A DNA stretch of 49,721 nucleotides, taken from positions 1 to 49,721 of the forward strand of contig NZ_JAIXHL010000028.1 in NCBI RefSeq assembly GCF_030145815.1, given 5' to 3'. Below the pieces are notes generated by a model that worked only from the letters and a program-made list of their open reading frames with translations, was not told the origin of the DNA and did no database searches. The translations under genes were made by a program, and so were the position numbers. Positions 45,185 to 49,721 of this stretch are shown here, one piece after another. Numbering within the stretch: the first letter of the stretch is position 1; the number at the start of each line of letters is the position of its first letter. The stretch comes from Sphingomonas sp. Lineage in GTDB: Bacteria; Pseudomonadota; Alphaproteobacteria; Sphingomonadales; Sphingomonadaceae.

Positions 45185-46717
45185 CTAATTGGCGGCGTGG
45201 ATCGCCGCAGTAGCGGTCGGGCCCATCCCATGGGGCCGCGTGTCGAACAGCCCTCGCGCTGCGGCCTGCTCGATCGTTGCTCGCGTCCCGATATCGTAGA
45301 TCGACCCGAGCCATTCGCCCACGGCGGCGAGCACACGCGGATCCTGCCCCAGATTGCCGAAGAGCGCGGTGATGGAGAGCAGCGGCGCCGGATCGCCACC
45401 ACCGGCTTCGGCCTGTTCGGCGAGCATCGCGGCCATCGGGTGGACGACATGGATCGCGGCGCCCTGCTCGTCGATCCCGCGCACACGGCGTAGCCATGCA
45501 GCCAATCCCAGCGCCAGAAGATCAATCGGCTCGTTCGCGGCGAGACGATCGCGCAACGGATCGAGCAGCACGTTGACCGGCGCGTCCGTATTCACGCGCT
45601 GCGTCGTATCCTTGATCGCCGTGTTGGCGAACCGCGCGACCAGTCGACGCTTGTACGCCGCCAGATCGATCCCCGGGACCGGCATCAGCGTCGGGGTCAG
45701 CTCCTCATCCATCAGGGCAATCATGTAACGCCGGATCAAATCGTCGCCGACCGCCTCGCTTACCAGCCTGTGACCCGACAGCTGACCCAAGCCGGAAACC
45801 CCAAGATGGCTGGCATTGAGCAGGCGAAGTTTCATGAACTCGTACGGCGTCACGTCCTCGACGAATTGGGCTCCGACCTTTTCCCATGCCGGCCTCCCGG
45901 CCACGAACTCATCCTCGATCACCCATTGGCGAAACAACTCGGCGCTGAGCGAGGCGCGGTCGTCGATCCCGGTCTCCGCTGCGAGGGCTGCGATATCCTC
46001 CGCCGTCGGCACCGGTGTGATCCGATCCACCATCGAATTGGGAAAGCGCGCATGGGTCTCGATCCAGTCGGCCAGATCGTCATCCTGCTGGTGCGCCAGC
46101 TTCAGCACCGCGGACTTAAGGACGTTTCCATTATGCTGGATGTTGTCGCACGACAGCGCGGTGAACGCAGACTCGCCGCGCGCGCGGCGGCGGCGATAAG
46201 CTTCGACGAGGATTCCGGGAAGCGTGCGCGGGGAGCGCGGCTGCGCGACATCGTGGCGGATTTCATCGCTGTGCAGATTTAGTTGTTTGGTCGCGCGATC
46301 GAGATGATAGCCGTTCTCGGTGACCGTCGCGCTGACGATCCGGGTTCGGGGATCGTCGATCACCGCCAGCAGCGCCGCGGTCGCGCCTGAAGCATCGATC
46401 GTCTCCACGATCGATCCGATCAGCACACGATTCTCGGCGTCGCCTTCTCGTTCGACAAGCGTGTAAACGCCGTCCTGCGCGCCAAGCGCTTTAAGAAGCG
46501 GCGAATCCGCCGCGCGGAGTCCAGCCCCGCGAATGCCCCAGCCGCGCGCCTCGGGGTCGATCCCCATCAGGTCATGCGTGTATCGCGCCATATGCGCCCT
46601 ATGAAAGCCACCCAATCCGATATGAACGATGCCCGGGGTGACCTCCGCCAGCTCGTAATCGACGGGCTCATATCCCGACGACAGCGCCGGAAGTGCGCAT
46701 CGAGAGAGTTTGTTCAT
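45185..46717 (-). CDS. Long-chain polyol dehydrogenase (mannitol/D-arabinitol dehydrogenase family)
   Basis: 510 residues. IVHIGLGGFHRAHMARY is the NAD-binding start; KLRLLNASH holds the catalytic Lys, Asn and His in the K-x4-N-x2-H spacing of mannitol 2-dehydrogenases. The family oxidises mannitol, D-arabinitol, D-sorbitol or reduces fructuronate. With xylulokinase next to it, D-arabinitol 4-dehydrogenase (product D-xylulose) is the best fit, but mannitol cannot be excluded. It is the first gene of the minus-strand run and divergent from the LacI regulator. Confidence 0.88.
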   Translation of the reverse strand: MNKLSRCALPALSSGYEPVDYELAEVTPGIVHIGLGGFHRAHMARYTHDLMGIDPEARGWGIRGAGLRAADSPLLKALGAQDGVYTLVEREGDAENRVLIGSIVETIDASGATAALLAVIDDPRTRIVSATVTENGYHLDRATKQLNLHSDEIRHDVAQPRSPRTLPGILVEAYRRRRARGESAFTALSCDNIQHNGNVLKSAVLKLAHQQDDDLADWIETHARFPNSMVDRITPVPTAEDIAALAAETGIDDRASLSAELFRQWVIEDEFVAGRPAWEKVGAQFVEDVTPYEFMKLRLLNASHLGVSGLGQLSGHRLVSEAVGDDLIRRYMIALMDEELTPTLMPVPGIDLAAYKRRLVARFANTAIKDTTQRVNTDAPVNVLLDPLRDRLAANEPIDLLALGLAAWLRRVRGIDEQGAAIHVVHPMAAMLAEQAEAGGGDPAPLLSITALFGNLGQDPRVLAAVGEWLGSIYDIGTRATIEQAAARGLFDTRPHGMGPTATAAIHAAN

Positions 46718-46750
46718 GGCGCACCCGCTCCAAACAGCAATTCAACCTTT

Positions 46751-46765
46751 GAGATAACGATAATG
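46751..46765. promoter_or_regulatory. Candidate operator site 3 (GAGATAACGATAATG)
   Basis: Exact copy of the 15-mer at 43485-43499, 34 bases upstream of the polyol dehydrogenase start. Nearby, CCTCA-TAATT-TGAGG (46799-46813) is a perfect five-base inverted repeat that could be a second protein-binding site. Confidence 0.6.
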
Positions 46766-46866
46766 ATCGTGGCACACCTTCCGGAGTTTCGCAATCATCC
46801 TCATAATTTGAGGTTTCAATAGGCCGCTCCGACCAGAACTGCGGGTCAGCCACACCATCTGAACAA

Positions 46867-46874
46867 GATCGTTA
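46867..46874. promoter_or_regulatory. Candidate operator site 4 (GATCGTTA)
   Basis: Reverse complement TAACGATC, one base from the shared octamer TAACGATA. It lies 82 bases before the LacI start, where it could serve for autoregulation. Confidence 0.4.
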
Positions 46875-46955
46875 ATCTATCATGCGCGACACCGTTGCCT
46901 GTTGGCAGGCCTGGTGGTGCCCGTTACGGTTCGGCATGACTTCCGGAGGCTTCGC

Positions 46956-48014
46956 ATGGCGGATATAGGCAACGGGCGGCGACCGCCGACTTTGCATGAC
47001 ATTGCCGACCGGCTGGGCCTGACCGCCAACACGATATCGCGCGCATTGAACGAACGGCCGGGCGTTAGCGCAGCGACCCGCGCGCTGATCAAGGCGGAGG
47101 CCGAACGCCAGGGCTATGTGCCCAACGTCCATGCCCGTTCGTTGGTACTGGGCTCGCGAAAGACGATCGGGGTGATCGTCGCCAATATCTCCAATCCCTT
47201 TTTCTCCGATCTCGTCAGCGAGGTCGAGCTGCGCGCGCAGCAGGAGGGATATACGACGATGTTGCTGCTGACTTACGAGTCCGCCGAGCGCGAGCGTCAG
47301 GCGATCAACCGCGCGCTGCGCTCAGGCCTCGACGGGCTGATCGCCGCCCCGGTGCATGATCGCTCGAATGCATGGACCCCGGTGCTGAAAGCGGAAATCC
47401 CGCTCGTCCTCGTCAGCCGCGAGTTGCCCGAGCTCGAGGTCGATTTCTTCTCGACCGATAACGAGGCGGGCATTCGCCTGACGGCCGAAGCGGTATTCGC
47501 GCGGGGCGCGAAGGACATCGTGCTGATCGACGAGGACATGCCCTTCTCCACCATCCGTCTGCGGATCGAGGGTTTTCGCGCGTCGATGGAGGCACATGGC
47601 GTGAAGTTCGATCCGCGAATGCATCTGGCACTGGTGCCTCCCGCGCGGTCGTTCCGGGTGTCGCGGTCCTGGAATGCCGACGATGCCTATCGCGTCGCCA
47701 GCGACCTGCTCGATCGCGGTCGTCGGCCGGACGCATTCCTGGTAGGCGACGACTATTATGCGCTGGGCCTGTATCGCGCGTTGAGCGAGCGCGGGATCCG
47801 CGTGCCGAACGACGTACTGGTGATGGGTTGGGGCAATCACCCGTTCACCCGCTATATGGAGCCGCCGCTTTCGACACTTGTGTTGCCGTTTCAGGAAGTC
47901 GCCCAGCGCGCGACGGAGCGCCTGTTGGCGCGAATTGCGGGCACCGCTGAAACGCCGATTGTCCGCGAACGCATTGTGCCGGAACTCGTGATCCGGGCTT
48001 CTGCGTCGCGGTAG
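46956..48014 (+). CDS. LacI-family regulator of the polyol locus
   Basis: 352 residues. The HTH is TLHDIADRLGLTANTISRALNERPGVS (~12-38), the hinge region YVPNVHARSLVLGSRKT, and the sensor domain begins IGVIVANISNPFFSDLV. The C-terminal PLSTLVLPFQEVAQRATERLL is typical of the family. The start at 46956 has GGAGG seven bases upstream; the frame continues 18 codons higher but without LacI sequence. It is divergent from the dehydrogenase operon and is the natural ligand-responsive repressor of it. The inducer is probably the polyol or its ketose (inference). Confidence 0.9.
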   Translation: MADIGNGRRPPTLHDIADRLGLTANTISRALNERPGVSAATRALIKAEAERQGYVPNVHARSLVLGSRKTIGVIVANISNPFFSDLVSEVELRAQQEGYTTMLLLTYESAERERQAINRALRSGLDGLIAAPVHDRSNAWTPVLKAEIPLVLVSRELPELEVDFFSTDNEAGIRLTAEAVFARGAKDIVLIDEDMPFSTIRLRIEGFRASMEAHGVKFDPRMHLALVPPARSFRVSRSWNADDAYRVASDLLDRGRRPDAFLVGDDYYALGLYRALSERGIRVPNDVLVMGWGNHPFTRYMEPPLSTLVLPFQEVAQRATERLLARIAGTAETPIVRERIVPELVIRASASR

Positions 48015-48211
48015 GCCGCTATTGCCACAACCGGCCGATCGGGAATGCGCCCCAACTACGGGCCTTCCTGTTGTAAGGTATCGGTCCTGCAAGCGGCCAT
48101 CCGTAGTCTAGCCCAGAGCGCGAATTGTATTGGCTTTTCCCGCTACCCTTACGGCTCGGTTTGGCGGTTTCGCCGGATTCGCCGTATTAGGGACGAGAAG
48201 GGGGCTGCTTT

Positions 48212-49423
48212 ATGCCAGAGCGAAAGCGTGGTCATCGGCTCGAGCGATGGGAAGTCGCGCTGGTCAAGGCGATGCTTGCGACTAAGAAATACAATGACCA
48301 AGACGTCCTAGCGTATTTCACTCGTCCGACGCGCTCGATCAATCACCGCGCAATCTCGGAAATTCGGTCAGAAACGAAGCAGAAGGCCGTGAAAGCTGCC
48401 ACCGCTGAGCAGCTGAATGAATTTCTCAGCTGCTGGCCCGATGTCGACGGAGAGACCGGGCTGAGTCTGCGCGGTGACGAACTGCTCGTGAAGTCACGAG
48501 AAGCAATGATCGCAGCCGTGCACAATTTCAATGCAGCGGGCATCCACTTTCGTGCGGAGATATTCATCACGACGGCGATGATCGGCTGGACCTACCTTTG
48601 CCACGCTTGGTTTAAGCGGGAGGGCATAGACTTTCGTTATAAGGAAAACGGTGCGGTAAAGCTGCTCAAGAGTGGTGCAGAGGCCTACTGGGAGCTCGGT
48701 AAGTGCCTCCGCAACGATAAGATCCCGGTCTCAAAAGCAGTCAGGCAAAACCTGGAGTTGCTGCTCGAAATCCGACACGAGATTGAACACCGATCCACCA
48801 ATCGGATCGATGACGCTCTTGGGCCGCTGATGCAGGCGTGCTGCATCAACTTTAATGATGCCATTCGATCTTGGTTCGGGGTCCAGTTCGGTCTTGAGCG
48901 GCGGCTGCCGATCGCGCTCCAGTTTGTCACATTCGATGCGGCTCAAGCGACGGGGCTGAAGAGCGCGAGCACGCTGCCCGCGACGATCGCTTCAACCATG
49001 GATGCTTTTCACGAGAGCATGACGGATGACGAACTCAAGGATCCAGCATTCACGTATCGCGTTGCATTCGTGCCTAAGGTGGGCAGCAAGGCGAGCAAGT
49101 CCGACACCGCAATTGAATTCATCAAGCCGGATTCGGAAGAGGCGAAGGCGATTAACGCGGTTCTGCTCAAGGAGGTGGACAAAGCGCGCTATACTGCAAC
49201 GCAGGTTGTCGAGGCGATGCATGCCGAGGGCTATCCACGTTTCAACCAATCCCAGCATACAGCTCTTTGGAAAGAGTTGGGCGCAAAGGATCCTGCAAAA
49301 GGCTTCGGTAAGGCCGGCGACTACCAGAACACGTGGGTGTGGTTCGAAAGTTGGATCGCACGCGTTCGGGCGCATTGTCAGGAAAATGCTGCGAAATACA
49401 TCGCGGCCCCAACAGTCTCATAG
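48212..49423 (+). CDS. DUF3644-like protein with HEPN-type R-x4-H motif
   Basis: 403 residues. The N-terminal ~55 residues (VALVKAMLATKKYNDQDVLAYFTRPTRSINHRAISEIR, positions ~15-52) look like a small DNA-binding or winged domain found in DUF3644 proteins. The helical core (~88-260) has RGDELLVKSREAMIAAVHNFN and then LLLEIRHEIEHRST, with R188-x4-H193 as in HEPN ribonucleases. The C-terminal part (~310-390) is another small helical domain. No membrane segment. Base composition is lower in GC than its neighbours, which suggests transfer. A role in phage defence or as a toxin is an inference from the motif. Confidence 0.75.
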   Translation: MPERKRGHRLERWEVALVKAMLATKKYNDQDVLAYFTRPTRSINHRAISEIRSETKQKAVKAATAEQLNEFLSCWPDVDGETGLSLRGDELLVKSREAMIAAVHNFNAAGIHFRAEIFITTAMIGWTYLCHAWFKREGIDFRYKENGAVKLLKSGAEAYWELGKCLRNDKIPVSKAVRQNLELLLEIRHEIEHRSTNRIDDALGPLMQACCINFNDAIRSWFGVQFGLERRLPIALQFVTFDAAQATGLKSASTLPATIASTMDAFHESMTDDELKDPAFTYRVAFVPKVGSKASKSDTAIEFIKPDSEEAKAINAVLLKEVDKARYTATQVVEAMHAEGYPRFNQSQHTALWKELGAKDPAKGFGKAGDYQNTWVWFESWIARVRAHCQENAAKYIAAPTVS

Positions 49424-49649
49424 AGGGCGATCGCTGGCCGCGGGGGACATCAATGGGCGTCCGCAATGTCAGCCTTTCACGGTCGCTTAGACGATCTCGA
49501 ACGCGGTCGTTCATTCGTCAATTCGGCGACGACATTTATCACGGTCGTGAAGCCGCGACGCATTGGCGGCGACATAGCTCCGCCGATCGGCAATGTGATC
49601 TGCCCCCACCGAGTGGACCGATAGGTTTGTTAGTGGATTAAGCCCATCG

Positions 49650-49704
49650 CCGCCATATCCGGACGGAGGTGGAGCGAAGCGGAACCGGAGGCCGGATATG
49701 GCGG
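49650..49704. repeat. 13-bp inverted repeat at the window edge
   Basis: CCGCCATATCCGG (49650 onward) and CCGGATATGGCGG (49692-49704) are exact inverted copies 29 bases apart. A GGAGG and then ATG at 49698 could start a gene that runs out of the window (MAVSPFPV...), but eight codons are too few to judge. The preceding 49424-49649 shows no gene. It may be the end of an insertion sequence. Confidence 0.4.
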
Positions 49705-49721
49705 TGTCGCCGTTTCCGGTG

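Overview
The window is a high-GC alphaproteobacterial chromosome segment, most likely from Sphingomonas or a close relative in the Sphingomonadaceae. This rests on family content seen in the translations: two large TonB-dependent receptors, a receptor-linked flavin-dependent halogenase, SapC and DUF1289 proteins, a CpdR-type receiver next to tRNA-Val, and many CCTCCCC-type palindromes. No 16S rRNA is present, so the genus is an inference.

Layout. 1-784: 3' end of an rRNA operon (23S end, 5S, tRNA-fMet). 852-2876: a secreted methyltransferase, then a threonine synthase gene interrupted by one in-frame TGA. 2865-15509: a maltodextrin/starch locus, in which a minus-strand MFS transporter and LacI-type regulator face a plus-strand run of TonB receptor, halogenase, two GH13 enzymes and a GH97 glucosidase. 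15577-18805: a translationally coupled molybdenum hydroxylase (IorA/IorB type) with a di-haem cytochrome c. 18809-21877: a composite palindromic element, a rhodanese-like protein, an APC permease and MTA phosphorylase. 21923-26913 (minus): diguanylate cyclase, haem oxygenase and bacteriophytochrome kinase, a red-light signalling operon. 26969-33337: DUF1289 protein, DEAD-box helicase, secreted hypothetical, FAD-linked oxidase, SapC, a strong candidate small RNA, a very long hairpin, N-formylglutamate amidohydrolase, CpdR-like receiver and tRNA-Val(GAC). 33683-35391: an alpha/beta hydrolase and a PAP2-type phosphatase. 35436-48014: a polyol (probably D-arabinitol or similar) utilisation locus. 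48212-49423: a DUF3644-like protein with a HEPN-type R-x4-H motif. 49650-49704: an inverted repeat at the window edge, possibly the end of a mobile element.

How genes work together. In the maltodextrin locus the receptor would import oligosaccharides across the outer membrane, secreted GH13/GH97 enzymes would cut them, the MFS protein would take up maltose-size products, and the cytoplasmic GH13_23-like glucosidase would finish them under the LacI regulator. In the polyol locus a long-chain polyol dehydrogenase would give a ketose, xylulokinase would phosphorylate it, and a transaldolase-family enzyme closing the same minus-strand run would join it to pentose-phosphate metabolism. A second TonB receptor, an MHS-type transporter and a LacI regulator complete it. 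An octamer (TAACGATA) recurs in both promoter regions of that locus and is the best candidate operator.

The least explained items are the small RNA with an anti-Shine-Dalgarno-like CTCCTCCC loop (31634-31738), the 34-bp-arm hairpin beside it, two unrecognised cytosolic proteins inside the polyol operon (38732-40023), and the HEPN-like protein near the right edge.
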